Source: Ciceribacter sichuanensis (lineage in GTDB: Bacteria > Pseudomonadota > Alphaproteobacteria > Rhizobiales > Rhizobiaceae). Taken from it: a stretch of 64,000 nucleotides of DNA. The first letter of the stretch is position 1. The number at the start of each line of letters is the position of its first letter. Shown in pieces: positions 54,335 through 64,000 of this stretch. Made by a program: the position numbers and the translations under genes. The notes below the pieces were generated by a model. That model saw nothing but the letters and a program-made list of their open reading frames with translations, was not told the origin of the DNA and searched no databases. The stretch is from NCBI RefSeq assembly GCF_024055605.1, contig NZ_JAMXLX010000004.1, positions 1 to 64,000 of the forward strand, given 5' to 3'.

Positions 54335-55327
54335 ATGAGCAGGTTCGATGTCCTCACCGTCGGCAACGCCATCGTCGACATTATCTCGCGTTGTGAAGAT
54401 CGGTTTCTGATCGACAACGAGATTACCAAGGGAGCGATGAACCTGATCGACGCCGTCCGCGCCGAGAAGCTCTATGCGCTGATGGGGCCGGCGGTGGAAG
54501 CCTCCGGTGGCAGCGCCGGCAACACGGCCGCAGGCATTGCGAGCTTCGGCGGCAAGGCGGCCTATTTCGGCAAGGTGGCGGACGACCAGCTCGGCCAGAT
54601 CTTCAAGCATGACATCCGCGCCCAGGGCGTGCATTTCGAAACCGTGCCGGAAGGTACGAACCCGCCGACGGCGCGCAGCATGATCTTCGTCACGCCGGAT
54701 GGCGAGCGTTCGATGAACACCTATCTCGGCGCCTGCGTGGAGCTGGGGCCTGAGCATGTCGAACCCGAAGTTGTCGCCGATGCGAAGGTCACCTATTTCG
54801 AGGGCTATCTCTGGGATCCGCCGCGCGCCAAGCAGGCCATCCTCGATTGTGCCCGCATCGCCCATGAGAACGGCCGGGAAGTCTCGATGACGCTGTCGGA
54901 CAGCTTCTGCGTCGGTCGCTACCGTGACGAATTCCTCGATCTCATGCGCTCCGGCACGGTCGACATCGTCTTCTCGAACAAGCAGGAAGCCCTGTCTCTC
55001 TACGAAACAGACGATTTCGAACTGGCGCTCGAGAAGATTGCCGCTGACTGCAAGCTTGCGGCCGTGACCATGAGCGAAGAGGGCGCCGTTATTCTCCGCG
55101 GCAAGGAGAGGGTGAAGGTCGATGCCCGCACGATTGCCGAGCTTGTCGATACGACCGGTGCCGGCGATCTGTTCGCGGCAGGCTTCCTTTTCGGTTACAC
55201 GCAGGGACGCTCGCTCGAGGATTGCGGCAAGCTGGGCTGCCTTGCAGCCGGTATCGTGATCCAGCAGATCGGTCCGCGCCCGCTCGTCTCGCTTGAAAAG
55301 GCAGCGCGCGAAGCCGGTCTTATTTGA
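54335..55327 (+). CDS. Adenosine kinase (PfkB family)
   Basis: A 330-residue ribokinase-type sugar kinase. The first motif is EASGGSAGNTAAGIASFGGKA (GG near residues 59-60) and the ATP/anion hole is LVDTTGAGDLFAAGFLFGY. FDVLTVGNAIVD at the start and the IQQIGPRP ending are typical of the bacterial adenosine kinase group, which makes AMP from adenosine. ATG 54335 has GGAG about 11 bases upstream; earlier in-frame starts lack similarity. The gene overlaps the convergent SH3 gene by eight bases. Confidence 0.9.
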   Translation: MSRFDVLTVGNAIVDIISRCEDRFLIDNEITKGAMNLIDAVRAEKLYALMGPAVEASGGSAGNTAAGIASFGGKAAYFGKVADDQLGQIFKHDIRAQGVHFETVPEGTNPPTARSMIFVTPDGERSMNTYLGACVELGPEHVEPEVVADAKVTYFEGYLWDPPRAKQAILDCARIAHENGREVSMTLSDSFCVGRYRDEFLDLMRSGTVDIVFSNKQEALSLYETDDFELALEKIAADCKLAAVTMSEEGAVILRGKERVKVDARTIAELVDTTGAGDLFAAGFLFGYTQGRSLEDCGKLGCLAAGIVIQQIGPRPLVSLEKAAREAGLI

Positions 55328-55862
55328 AGGCTTCGCCGGGATAGGCACCCCAGATTTCACCCTGGCTCACCCATCCCTTCACGCCGCCCGCTTCCACCCG
55401 GCACCAGTTGCCGTTGCATTCGTCGAGCTTGACGACGACGCCGGGCTCCAGCTTGGCGACGACCGAGGCATTCGAAAGCGAGTCCTGGCGCATGCTGACA
55501 TAGACGCTGTCGCCATTGCCGCGCATCCACGGGGCGGCGACGGCGGTGCGCTCGCCGGAAAGCAGCGTCTGGCTGACCCAGCCCTCCGTTCCGTCGGCAT
55601 CGCGGATGCGGCGCCAGTTTTCATATTCCTGGATGATTTCCACCGGAAGGCCGGACTTGAGATAGAGCCACGATACCGCATAGTCGGTGCTTGGCCCGAT
55701 CCTGAGGTTGACGCGCTTGGCTTTCAGGCTGACGAAGCGCGGCAGCGGAAGGCCGCTGGATCCCTTGGCGACAGCCTGCGCTTCGGCATGAGGGGGCACA
55801 AATGCCGAAAGGCCTATCGACAGGCAGGCAACAAGCAGGGCGCGGGGCAGAATTTGAACCAT
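55320..55862 (-). CDS. Secreted SH3-domain protein
   Basis: A 180-residue exported protein. The signal peptide covers about residues 1-29 (ALLVACLSIGLSAFVPPHAEA). Two bacterial SH3 (SH3b type) units follow: KAKRVNLRIGPSTDYAVSWLY...GTEGWVSQ, and SVYVSMRQDSLSNASVVAKLE...GVKGWVSQG. The second unit has cysteines in DECNGNWCRV. SH3b domains often bind cell wall peptides; the target is unknown. ATG 55862 is preferred over an in-frame TTG five codons upstream. Confidence 0.85.
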   Translation of the reverse strand: MVQILPRALLVACLSIGLSAFVPPHAEAQAVAKGSSGLPLPRFVSLKAKRVNLRIGPSTDYAVSWLYLKSGLPVEIIQEYENWRRIRDADGTEGWVSQTLLSGERTAVAAPWMRGNGDSVYVSMRQDSLSNASVVAKLEPGVVVKLDECNGNWCRVEAGGVKGWVSQGEIWGAYPGEAFK

Positions 55863-56058
55863 GGCGTTTCCGATCAATCAACGAATCCAAGGGTTTCCGT
55901 GAAGATCAGGATGCAGTTGCACCGACCCCGGCACAAAACGGTCCCGGGCTTGAGAGTTTTGTTTGTCTTCGCCTGCGGGTTTGGTAGAAATTGCCCTGAA
56001 CGGGGAAATTATGCCCCCGCTTGGTTAACGACCTCTAAACAAGGCATCGAACGTCCCC

Positions 56059-57063
56059 ATGACCAACAGGAAAAGACCCAAGGTCTACATTACCCGGAAG
56101 CTGCCGGACGCCGTGGAAACGCGCATGCGCGAACTGTTCGATGCCGAACTCAACGTCGACGACAAGCCGCGCACCCAGCCGGAACTCGTCGCTGCTGTGA
56201 AGACTGCGGACGTTCTGGTACCCACCGTGACCGATCGCATCGATGCGGCGCTGATCGAGCAGGCCGGCCCGCAGCTGAAGCTGATCGCCAGCTTCTCCAA
56301 CGGCTTCGACCATATCGACGTGGATGCCGCTGCTCGTAAGGGCATTACCGTGACCAACACGCCGAACGTTCTGACCGAAGATACCGCCGACATGACCATG
56401 GCGCTGATCCTCGCCGTGCCGCGCCGGCTGGTCGAGGGAGCGCGCATCCTGATCGAAAAGCCCGGCGAATGGCAGGGCTGGTCGCCCACCTGGATGCTTG
56501 GCCGGCGCATATGGGGCAAGCGCATAGGCATCATCGGCATGGGCCGCATCGGCACCGCAGTCGCGCGTCGTGCCAAGGCGTTCGGCCTATCGATCCATTA
56601 CCACAACCGCAAGCGCGTCAATCCAGCGACCGAGGACGAACTGGAGGCGACCTATTGGGACAGCCTCGACCAGATGCTGGCGCGGGTCGACATCGTCTCC
56701 GTTAATTGCCCCTCGACGCCCGCGACCTTCCACCTTCTCTCGGCGCGGCGGCTCGCTCTGATGCAGCCGACGAGCTACATCGTCAACACCGCCCGAGGCG
56801 ACATCATCGATGAAGATGCGCTGGTCAACTGCCTGCGCCATGGCAAGATCGCCGGTGCCGGCCTCGACGTGTTCGAGAACGAACCGGCGGTCAATCCGAA
56901 GCTGGTCAAGCTTGCGAATGAAGGCAAGGTCGTGCTTCTCCCCCATACCGGCTCGGCGACCATCGAGGGCCGCATCGACATGGGCGACAAGGTCATCATC
57001 AACATCCGGACCTATTTCGACGGTCACCGTCCGCCGAACCGCGTCCTGCCCAGCCGTACTTGA
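56059..57063 (+). CDS. D-isomer-specific 2-hydroxyacid dehydrogenase
   Basis: A 334-residue NAD(P)-dependent dehydrogenase of the glyoxylate/hydroxypyruvate reductase group. The catalytic domain is split around the cofactor domain. KRIGIIGMGRIGTAVARRAKA is the dinucleotide loop, NTARGDIIDEDALV carries the catalytic arginine, DVFENEPAVN the glutamate, and LPHTGSATIEGR the histidine. Glyoxylate, hydroxypyruvate or a related 2-keto acid could be the substrate. It stands alone. Confidence 0.9.
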   Translation: MTNRKRPKVYITRKLPDAVETRMRELFDAELNVDDKPRTQPELVAAVKTADVLVPTVTDRIDAALIEQAGPQLKLIASFSNGFDHIDVDAAARKGITVTNTPNVLTEDTADMTMALILAVPRRLVEGARILIEKPGEWQGWSPTWMLGRRIWGKRIGIIGMGRIGTAVARRAKAFGLSIHYHNRKRVNPATEDELEATYWDSLDQMLARVDIVSVNCPSTPATFHLLSARRLALMQPTSYIVNTARGDIIDEDALVNCLRHGKIAGAGLDVFENEPAVNPKLVKLANEGKVVLLPHTGSATIEGRIDMGDKVIINIRTYFDGHRPPNRVLPSRT

Positions 57064-57068
57064 TCAGG

Positions 57069-57551
57069 TCAAGCCGAGGTGAGCGTCTTGCGCATCTCGA
57101 TCGACGTGATCCGCTGATAGCCGGCATGGCTGTTTTCCGCAGTCTTGCGGAAGCCCCATGCCGCAAAGTGGCGGTGGTTGTCGACAAGTTCGATGCGGGT
57201 CTCCAGTCGGAGGTCTGGAAGCCCGAGGGTTCCGGCGATGGTTTCGGCTTCCGCAAGCAACTGCCGGCCGATCCCTTTGCCCTGCGCCTCCGGCAGCACC
57301 GCGAGCTTGCCGATATAGAGCGAAGCGGGTTCGGGTCTGAAGAAAGCGCAAGCCACCAGTCGGCCGTCCTCAGATGCCGCGACGCCTATCTCCTCTTGCG
57401 CCTTCCTGCGAAGCAGGTCGGGCGTCAGGCGATGGGCCGATGACGGCGGATCAATGACGCCATCCATATTGGCGAATGCCCTGAGGATCAGGTCGAGAAG
57501 GTCGTCATATCGCTGGAAATCGTCGTCGAGGCGGCTAAGTTCGATTGTCAT
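57069..57551 (-). CDS. GNAT-family N-acetyltransferase
   Basis: A 160-residue acetyltransferase. The acetyl-CoA site is IGKLAVLPEAQGKGIGRQLL (motif A) and the C-terminal motif B follows at NHRHFAAWGFRKTAENSHAGY. A substrate cannot be assigned. It overlaps the start of the gene after it on this strand (MoeB-like stop at 57548) by four bases, so the two are likely translated together. Confidence 0.85.
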   Translation of the reverse strand: MTIELSRLDDDFQRYDDLLDLILRAFANMDGVIDPPSSAHRLTPDLLRRKAQEEIGVAASEDGRLVACAFFRPEPASLYIGKLAVLPEAQGKGIGRQLLAEAETIAGTLGLPDLRLETRIELVDNHRHFAAWGFRKTAENSHAGYQRITSIEMRKTLTSA

Positions 57552-58321
57552 GTTCCTGAAGTCGCCTTGCGCCGGCGATAACGGATGGTGTCGAAACGGG
57601 CCGAGAGCCCGTCATAGAGCAGCAGACGACCGACTAGCGGCTCTCCGGCGCCGGTGATGAGCTTGATCGCTTCCATGGCCATCAGTGTGCCAATGACGCC
57701 GGTGAGTGCGCCGACGATACCCGCCTCCGCACAGGAGGGGACAAGGCCCTCTGGCGGCGGCTCGGGAAAGAGGTCGCGGTAACCCGGGTTGAGGCCGCCG
57801 TCCGGCGATGCTTCGTAGGGCTTCAGCACGGTGACCGAACCGTCGAAGCGCCCGACTGCTCCGGTGACGAGCGGGATCTTGCGGGCTTCGGCCGCGTCGG
57901 CCGCCGCATAGCGTGTCTCGAAATTGTCGGAACCGTCGATCAGCAGGTTGAAACGGCCGAGATAGGAGCCGGCGAAATCGGGCTCGAAGTGCTGTTCGAA
58001 ACGTTCGACGCGGACATTCGGGTTGAGGCGGAGGAGGGCGCGGGCAGCGCTTTCCGTCTTCTCTTCCCCGATCGTGCCGCTGTCATGGATCACCTGCCGC
58101 TGGAGGTTGGAGAGCGACACCCGGTCGTCGTCGACGATGCCGATGCTGCCGACGCCGGCAGCGGCAAGATATTGCAGCACCGGTGCGCCGAGCCCGCCGG
58201 CGCCGATCACCATCACGCGCGCGGCCTTCAGCTTCTGCTGTCCCGCCCCGCCGATTTCCGGCAGCAGGATGTGGCGATGGTAGCGGGAGATTTCCTCGGG
58301 CGTTAGCTTTTCCATGGCCAC
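57548..58321 (-). CDS. moeB: MoeB/ThiF-type adenylyltransferase
   Basis: A 257-residue E1-like enzyme. SRYHRHILLPEIGGAGQQKL opens the family, VMVIGAGGLGAPVLQYLAAA is the ATP loop, LSNLQRQVIHDS follows, and LIDGSDNFETRY carries the metal aspartate. MoeB adenylates MoaD for molybdopterin synthesis, and ThiF acts on ThiS. The catalytic cysteine would be in VPSCAEAGIVGAL; the zinc CxxC pairs of E. coli MoeB are not seen, which is usual for this rhizobial type. GTG 58321 or ATG 58315 is the start. Confidence 0.85.
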   Translation of the reverse strand: MAMEKLTPEEISRYHRHILLPEIGGAGQQKLKAARVMVIGAGGLGAPVLQYLAAAGVGSIGIVDDDRVSLSNLQRQVIHDSGTIGEEKTESAARALLRLNPNVRVERFEQHFEPDFAGSYLGRFNLLIDGSDNFETRYAAADAAEARKIPLVTGAVGRFDGSVTVLKPYEASPDGGLNPGYRDLFPEPPPEGLVPSCAEAGIVGALTGVIGTLMAMEAIKLITGAGEPLVGRLLLYDGLSARFDTIRYRRRKATSGT

Positions 58322-58360
58322 CTTATCGCATGGCGACAGGCTTGCGAAAAGGCATGTCCG

Positions 58361-59488
58361 TCAGGCCGACGCCGTTCCGTCGCGAATGGTGATGAACTGG
58401 GCGCGTTCTCCAAGCGCCGAGAACATGGACCGGTCTGTGCCGGTCATGAAGGCCTGACCGCCGAGCGCATCGATCCGGTCGAACAGGGCGGCGCGGCGGT
58501 TTTCGTCCAGATGGGCGGCGATCTCGTCCAGAAGCAGAATGGGGGCGTGACCGGTCATCGTCGCGACAAGGCGGGCATGCGCGAGGATCAGACCGACCAG
58601 CAGAGCCTTCTGTTCGCCGGTGGAGCAACGCTCCGCATCCATGTTCTTCTCGATATGCCGAACCAGAAGGTCGGCGCGGTGGGGCCCGTCGAGAGTGCGG
58701 CCAGCGGCGGCATCACGATATCGCCCGGCCGCCAGCATCTCGGCATAGCGGTCTTCCAGCTCGATTGCCGGCGATTGCAGGTCCTCGTCGTCCATGAAGC
58801 CGCTGAGCGCAAGCCCCGCCGAAGGAAAGCTGCCGACACCCACGCCCGGATCGTGAAGACCTCGCAGGAGACCCATCATCTCGCGCCGTGCCATGGTCAT
58901 GGCGACGCCGAGGCCTGCCATCTGCCGTTCGATGCCGGAGAGCCAGCTCGGATCGAATCGCCCTTCGGCGAGAAGCTTGTTGCGGCTGCGCATGGCGCGT
59001 TCGAAATCGCTGGCGCGGCGGCCATGGGCTGGATCGAGCGAGAGCACCAGGCGGTCGAGAAAGCGGCGGCGGTCGGAGGAGGAGCCGGTAAACAGCCCGT
59101 CCATCGATGGCGTCAGCCAGAGCACCCGCAGATGGTCGGTCAGTTCGTCGACCGATTTTACCGTGGTGCCGTTGATGCGCAGCCGGCGCACCATCGTTTC
59201 CTCGTCGCTTTCGGTGCCGGTGCCGATTTCGACATCGCCTTCCATGCCCTCCATCTCGGCGAAAATGGAAAAGCCGCCTGCAGCGCCCACGCGGGAGACA
59301 TCCGCCAGCACGGCGCGCCTTAGGCCGCGACCGGGAGACAGGAAGGATACCGCCTCCATCAGGTTCGTCTTGCCGGCTCCGTTTTCTCCCGTCAGCACGA
59401 CATGACGCGCGTCGAGCGTCAGCGACAATCCCGCATAATTACGGAAGTCGGTGAGCTTCAGGCGGCGGATGAAAACTTTATGCGTCAT
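58361..59488 (-). CDS. recF: DNA replication and repair protein RecF
   Basis: A 375-residue SMC-like ATPase that helps load RecA at single-strand gaps. Walker A is GENGAGKTN at residues 34-42, the signature STGEQKALLVGLIL lies near 290, and Walker B is PILLLDEIAAHLDENRR. RRLKLTDFRNYAGLSLTL is the normal start. Unlike in many bacteria it is not beside dnaA or gyrB here. Confidence 0.95.
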   Translation of the reverse strand: MTHKVFIRRLKLTDFRNYAGLSLTLDARHVVLTGENGAGKTNLMEAVSFLSPGRGLRRAVLADVSRVGAAGGFSIFAEMEGMEGDVEIGTGTESDEETMVRRLRINGTTVKSVDELTDHLRVLWLTPSMDGLFTGSSSDRRRFLDRLVLSLDPAHGRRASDFERAMRSRNKLLAEGRFDPSWLSGIERQMAGLGVAMTMARREMMGLLRGLHDPGVGVGSFPSAGLALSGFMDDEDLQSPAIELEDRYAEMLAAGRYRDAAAGRTLDGPHRADLLVRHIEKNMDAERCSTGEQKALLVGLILAHARLVATMTGHAPILLLDEIAAHLDENRRAALFDRIDALGGQAFMTGTDRSMFSALGERAQFITIRDGTASA

Positions 59489-59658
59489 GGGGTCCGGATC
59501 TGGTGTTGCCCTGAGCTAGGATGAAAGGCGCGTAATGGCAAGGCGAGGAGATGGTTTTCGACAGATGGCGTGACATCGGCTTCATCATTTTGATGCATGG
59601 ACCGACACCTCAAGCGTATGTATCCTTCCCGCGCCGTTTCTCATGAAAGCAATGACCG

Positions 59659-59946
59659 ATGACCACCGATCGAGATGAGCTGACCCCGGAGGAAGCCCGG
59701 CGCGATCACTGGGAGATGCTGCGGTTTCTGGCGGTCAATGCGCTGTTCGGTGCCGGGCTCGGGATCATGGTGGCGATCGCATTGATGTGGCTGGATATCG
59801 GTGGCCTCGGTACGCGTCTTGGCCGCGCCAGCAATCCGATCCTGCCGGCCTTCATGGTCGCCGTGCCGCTCGGGCTGACATTCGCCGCCGCCGTGACAGC
59901 ATCGGCCGTGATGTTGATGCCCTACAAGAAAAAGAAGCAGCGCTGA
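59659..59946 (+). CDS. Conserved small membrane protein with two membrane segments
   Basis: A 95-residue protein with hydrophobic stretches at about residues 25-45 and 63-86, a charged N terminus (TTDRDELTPEEARRDHWEML) and a lysine-rich end (MPYKKKKQR). By the positive-inside rule the lysine tail should be cytoplasmic. I recognise it only as a conserved rhizobial hypothetical. It is followed by slyX on the same strand. Confidence 0.75.
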   Translation: MTTDRDELTPEEARRDHWEMLRFLAVNALFGAGLGIMVAIALMWLDIGGLGTRLGRASNPILPAFMVAVPLGLTFAAAVTASAVMLMPYKKKKQR

Positions 59947-60075
59947 GGCTGCTCCGGCGCATGGTTCTGCATCGGGTCCATTGACCTCGTCCTTCCGCTC
60001 CTGCATGACCAAACCCGCGCACCATGCCTTTCAAGCGCGGGGCGCTGTGTCACAGGTTCAATGCAGGAGGGCTTC

Positions 60076-60285
60076 ATGGCCGATCAGGAAGACCGCATCA
60101 CGCGCCTTGAGGAAACCGTGGCGCATCAGTCCCGCGTGATCGAGGATCTGTCTGACCAACTGACCGAACAGTGGAAGGTCGTGGAACAGACGCGTGCCAA
60201 GCTCGATCGGCTGACGGAGCGCTTCCTTTCCCTGGAAGAGCAGGCACTGGAAGCTCCCGCAATTACCAAACCGCCGCACTACTGA
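60076..60285 (+). CDS. slyX: SlyX family protein
   Basis: A 69-residue coiled-coil protein. The heptad pattern runs through ITRLEETVAHQSRVIEDLSD and QLTEQWKVVEQTRAKLDRLT, ending in a Pro/His tail (KPPHY), the mark of the SlyX family. GGAGGG stands six bases before the ATG at 60076; a start five codons earlier would include that site. The biological role is not known. Confidence 0.9.
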   Translation: MADQEDRITRLEETVAHQSRVIEDLSDQLTEQWKVVEQTRAKLDRLTERFLSLEEQALEAPAITKPPHY

Positions 60286-60291
60286 TTAACT

Positions 60292-60891
60292 TCAGCGGGC
60301 AGCGATCCCGCTGACCACGGCATCGACGGCGGCGTCGATCTCGGCATTGCTGCAATCGAGCCGCCCGGTCAGCAGCCTGCTCCAGGCAAAGCCCGAGAGG
60401 ATTTCGATCAGGAGTTCCGGATGAATGCCCGGCTTGATCTCGCCGCGTTCCTGTCCTCGCTTGATGATGTCGCCTGTCTGCTGCCAGCGCTGCAGCAGGT
60501 AGTTCCGTAGCGCTTCAAGTGTTGCCGGGTCGCTCTGGGCTTCGGCTATCACGGAGCGAAACACCGCGCCGCCGTTATCCTGCCAGAAGGACAGCAGCCC
60601 CTTGACGAAAAGCGCGAGATCCTTCCGCACATCGCCGCTATCGGCCACGCTCATGTCCTGCTTCTGCCGGTGGTAGACGTCGAGAAGCAGCGCGGCTTTC
60701 GAAGGCCACCAGCGATAGATCGTGGGCTTGCCGGCCTTGGCGCGCCGTGCAACCGCCTCGATCGAAAATGCCGAGAAGCCCTCCTCGATCAGGATGGCCT
60801 CGGCAGCCGCAAGGATCGCCTCCTCGCTATCGGGGTTGCGCTGCGCGCCGATGGATGTGCGGCGGGCCGGAGCGGCCGTGATGGATTCCAT
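60292..60891 (-). CDS. TetR-family transcriptional repressor
   Basis: A 199-residue repressor. The helix-turn-helix is AILAAAEAILIEEGFSAFSI followed by EAVARRAKAGKPTIYRWWPSKAALL. The C-terminal ligand part fits the TetR_C type. GGGAGG lies five bases before ATG 60891, which fixes the start. It is divergent from a small membrane protein, and inverted and direct repeats in the gap are probable operators. The regulated function is likely the membrane protein plus itself. Confidence 0.9.
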   Translation of the reverse strand: MESITAAPARRTSIGAQRNPDSEEAILAAAEAILIEEGFSAFSIEAVARRAKAGKPTIYRWWPSKAALLLDVYHRQKQDMSVADSGDVRKDLALFVKGLLSFWQDNGGAVFRSVIAEAQSDPATLEALRNYLLQRWQQTGDIIKRGQERGEIKPGIHPELLIEILSGFAWSRLLTGRLDCSNAEIDAAVDAVVSGIAAR

Positions 60892-60934
60892 GAATGCCTC
60901 CCGAATTTTCCGACTGATATCACGGAAGGATATT

Positions 60935-60979
60935 GAACGAAACGCATCGTTTCGATATGGAACGAAACGTACCGTTCTT
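60935..60979. promoter_or_regulatory. Probable TetR operators between tetR and the membrane protein gene
   Basis: A perfect inverted repeat CGAAACG-CAT-CGTTTCG lies at 60938-60954. The word GAACGAAACG occurs at 60935-60944 and again at 60960-60969, 25 bases apart, and the second copy forms a weaker inverted repeat GAACG...CGTTC. Such paired sites fit two TetR dimers binding side by side. Confidence 0.75.
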
Positions 60980-60991
60980 ATGGAGAGCCGA

Positions 60992-61243
60992 ATGTCCGAT
61001 CCCGCCATCATGCCCAAGCCCTCCAAGCTGAGGCTCGCCGTGCTGATGCTTCTGGCGGTCTATCCCTTCGTGACCGGCATCCTCTACATCATCATGCCGC
61101 TGACCGAGGGCTGGCCGCTGTGGAAGCGTACGGCGTTGCTGGCGCCGATCATGGTCTTCTCGATCGTCTATGGCATCGCGCCGCTGATCCAGCGCCATTT
61201 CGCCTGGTTCATCATGCGGCTGCCACGCAGGAAAACCGCCTGA
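60992..61243 (+). CDS. Small membrane protein divergent from tetR
   Basis: An 83-residue protein with two hydrophobic segments (VLMLLAVYPFVTGILYIIM and the TALLAPIMVFSIVYGIAPLI region) joined by a short loop and ending in basic residues. GGAGAG before ATG 60992 supports translation. It fits a regulated small membrane protein, perhaps part of an efflux or stress response under the TetR repressor (inference). I do not recognise the family. Confidence 0.75.
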   Translation: MSDPAIMPKPSKLRLAVLMLLAVYPFVTGILYIIMPLTEGWPLWKRTALLAPIMVFSIVYGIAPLIQRHFAWFIMRLPRRKTA

Positions 61244-61261
61244 AACAGGCATGGAACGAAA

Positions 61262-61288
61262 AAGGCCGGCCCCATGAGAGCCGGCCTT
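61262..61288. terminator. Bidirectional terminator between the membrane protein and dnaJ
   Basis: A perfect 9-bp stem AAGGCCGGC/GCCGGCCTT with a 9-base loop. TTTT follows on the plus strand and TTTTT on the minus strand, so it can end both the small membrane protein gene and dnaJ. Confidence 0.85.
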
Positions 61289-61311
61289 TTCATATGGGAT
61301 GGGATCGCCGC

Positions 61312-62466
61312 TCAATCGCTGAGCGTATCGAAGAAATCCTTCATCCGGGCAAAGAAGCCCGTCGATTCCGGATTGTTCTCCTTCGAGGACAGCTGCTCGA
61401 ATTCCTGCAGCAGTTCGCGCTGGCGCTTCGAAAGCTTCTGCGGTGTCTCGATCTGGATCTGGATGTAGAGATCCCCGGTCTGCGACGAGCGCAGCACGGG
61501 CATGCCCTTGCCCTTCAATCGGAACTGCTTGCCGGCCTGCGTGCCTTCCGGAACGCTGACGCGCGACTTGGAGCCGTCGAGCGTCACCACGTCGAACGTG
61601 CCGCCGAGCGCCGCCGTCGTCATGGAGATCGGTACGGAACAGTAGAGGTCCGCACCGTCGCGCTGGAAGAACTCATGCGGCTTTACCGACAGGAAGATAT
61701 AGAGATCCCCTGCAGGACCACCTCGAAGACCTGCTTCGCCCTCGCCCTGCAGGCGAATGCGGGTGCCATCCTCGATGCCGGCCGGAATGTTGACCGAAAG
61801 CGACCGCTCCTCGGTTATACGGCCCTGACCGCTGCACTTGGTACAGGGATCCGAGATCGTCTGGCCGCGACCGTGACAGGTCGGGCAGGTGCGTTCGACC
61901 GAGAAGAAACCCTGAGCTGCGCGGATGCGGCCGGAACCCTGACAGGTGGCACAGGTCGTCGGCTTGGTGCCGGGCTTGGCGCCAGTGCCGGTGCAGACAT
62001 CGCAGGTGATCGACGTCGGCACGCGGATCTGCGCCGTCTTTCCGGTAAAGGATTCCTCGAGCGAGATCTCCATGTTGTAGCGGAGGTCGGCACCGCGTTC
62101 GCGTCCGCCGCTGGAACGTGCCCGGCCACCGCCGCGCCCGCCGCCCATCATCTCGCCGAAGATGTCTTCGAAAATGTCGGAGAAACCACCGCCGGAGAAA
62201 CCTCCGCCGGGATGGAAACCGCCGCCGCCCATGCCACCCTGCTCGAAGGCGGCATGACCGAACCGGTCATAGGCCGCGCGCTTCTGAGGGTCCTTCAGCG
62301 TCTCGTAGGCCTCGTTGATTTCCTTGAATTTCTTCTCGGATTCACTGTCGTCGGGATTCTTGTCCGGATGATATTTCATCGCCAGCTTGCGGAAGGCGCT
62401 CTTCAGCTCCTTCTCGTCCGCCGTACGGCTCACCCCGAGGGTTTCGTAGAAATCTGCTTTTGCCAT
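61312..62466 (-). CDS. dnaJ: Chaperone protein DnaJ
   Basis: A 384-residue co-chaperone. The J domain (residues 1-70) has the HPD motif in [11 protein letters not shown] Gly-rich region follows, then four zinc motifs ([36 protein letters not shown]), and the substrate-binding C-terminal domains. It stimulates DnaK ATPase and hands over unfolded clients. It is downstream of dnaK, with one small secreted protein gene between them. Confidence 0.97.
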   Translation of the reverse strand: MAKADFYETLGVSRTADEKELKSAFRKLAMKYHPDKNPDDSESEKKFKEINEAYETLKDPQKRAAYDRFGHAAFEQGGMGGGGFHPGGGFSGGGFSDIFEDIFGEMMGGGRGGGRARSSGGRERGADLRYNMEISLEESFTGKTAQIRVPTSITCDVCTGTGAKPGTKPTTCATCQGSGRIRAAQGFFSVERTCPTCHGRGQTISDPCTKCSGQGRITEERSLSVNIPAGIEDGTRIRLQGEGEAGLRGGPAGDLYIFLSVKPHEFFQRDGADLYCSVPISMTTAALGGTFDVVTLDGSKSRVSVPEGTQAGKQFRLKGKGMPVLRSSQTGDLYIQIQIETPQKLSKRQRELLQEFEQLSSKENNPESTGFFARMKDFFDTLSD

Positions 62467-62470
62467 GGTC

Positions 62471-62943
62471 CTACAGAGCTCTCAAAGCCTTCTCCACACT
62501 CGTGTGGCTGCCAGTCTTCTTGCCCGCCTGCTTCTCGCAGGCTGCCATGTCCTTCTGGAAGTCGGACACGGCGGCTCGCGCATCCTCGATCAGCACCTTG
62601 CGGGCCTCGCCCTTGTTCGCCAGCCCATCGGCCGCCGATACGGCGACATAGGCCAGCGAATGGGCGGCCATGTCGCAGGAGGAAACAGCCTGGCCCTCTT
62701 CACGACGCTTCAGCGCCGCTTCGATAACCCGGCCAAGCTCGCTGCCGGTTCTGGATAGCTGTCGACTGTCGCCCGCACCGATCGCCTTTGCAATGCTCGC
62801 CTCGGCGGCGTTCACCTTGCGATAGACCGCTTCGATCTGGCCTGCTTCCTGAGCGGAAGCGGATGCCACGCAAAGGGCCAATGTAAATGCGGCTGGCCCG
62901 AAAGCCAGCCCCATGACGGTGAAACGTCGCTTCGACAGCCGCA

Positions 62944-62944
<1 letters not shown>
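62471..62944 (-). CDS. Small secreted hypothetical protein between dnaK and dnaJ
   Basis: A 157-residue protein with a twin basic start ([12 protein letters not shown]) and a signal peptide ending near ASASAQ. The mature part is helical and charged, with cysteines in SSCDMAAHS and [10 protein letters not shown] do not recognise a family. Its start overlaps the dnaK stop by one base and it ends four bases before dnaJ, so it is part of that operon. A role in envelope stress is conceivable, but unsupported. Confidence 0.7.

Positions 62945-64000
<1,056 letters not shown>

Noticed and set aside
61120..62727. A 535-codon open frame opposite dnaJ
   Set aside because: Antisense artefact; dnaJ on the other strand has the HPD motif and four zinc motifs.

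Overview
The window reads as chromosomal DNA of a Rhizobiaceae-type alphaproteobacterium (the Agrobacterium/Rhizobium group). Evidence: the irr iron regulator next to a fabA-fabB-fabI operon, a YlxR-L7Ae fusion between nusA and infB, a short SRP RNA beside dnaX, a DnaX that has lost its zinc cysteines, a membrane-anchored cytochrome c, and GC-rich coding with long spurious antisense frames. The genus is my inference from gene order and protein character; no 16S is present.

Bases 1-5,000 are an insertion-sequence graveyard: the tail of one IS3-family transposase at the left edge, a decayed second IS3 copy carrying small palindromic insertions, an IS66 tail, and a near-complete IS3 element (3737-5004) stopped by an amber codon. 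GDP-L-fucose genes (gmd, fcl) sit between them. Bases 5,100-20,650 are a surface-polysaccharide locus: two paralogous capsule-synthesis-like proteins sharing an unusual cysteine pattern, three glycosyltransferases (one fused to an FkbM methyltransferase), a hexapeptide acetyltransferase, an NAD-dependent epimerase, an ABC-2 exporter whose ATPase has a Wzt-like C-terminal extension, a second methyltransferase, and an AlgI/AlgJ-type O-acetylation pair pointing the other way. Together they could build, modify and export an O-polysaccharide or capsule that may contain fucose.

Bases 20,900-30,800 hold envelope and hypothetical proteins, irr, fabA-fabB-fabI, a solo LuxR-type DNA-binding protein, an AraC regulator and rsmC. 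Bases 30,850-41,150 are the translation/transcription operon rimP-nusA-ylxR-infB-rbfA-truB-rpsO-pnp on the minus strand, with a readable promoter and an attenuator-like hairpin ahead of rimP. Bases 41,270-49,600 carry an MFS exporter, a lytic transglycosylase, recR, a MOSC protein, a small hydrolase, an Lrp regulator, ybaB-dnaX and the SRP RNA. Bases 49,180-58,360 carry HIT and NudC, pheA, kdsB, cytochrome c, an AEC transporter with a candidate small RNA or attenuated leader upstream, adenosine kinase, an SH3 protein, a 2-hydroxyacid dehydrogenase, a GNAT protein and a MoeB-like enzyme. The right end holds recF, slyX, a TetR/membrane-protein pair with visible operators, and dnaJ - small secreted protein - dnaK (dnaK cut by the window edge).

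I found no CRISPR array, tRNA, rRNA or prophage. The most interesting items are the cysteine-bearing paralogue pair, the glycosyltransferase-FkbM fusion beside the ABC exporter, the possible small RNA near 54.1 kb, the attenuator-like leader of rimP and the palindromes inserted in the IS3 remnant.
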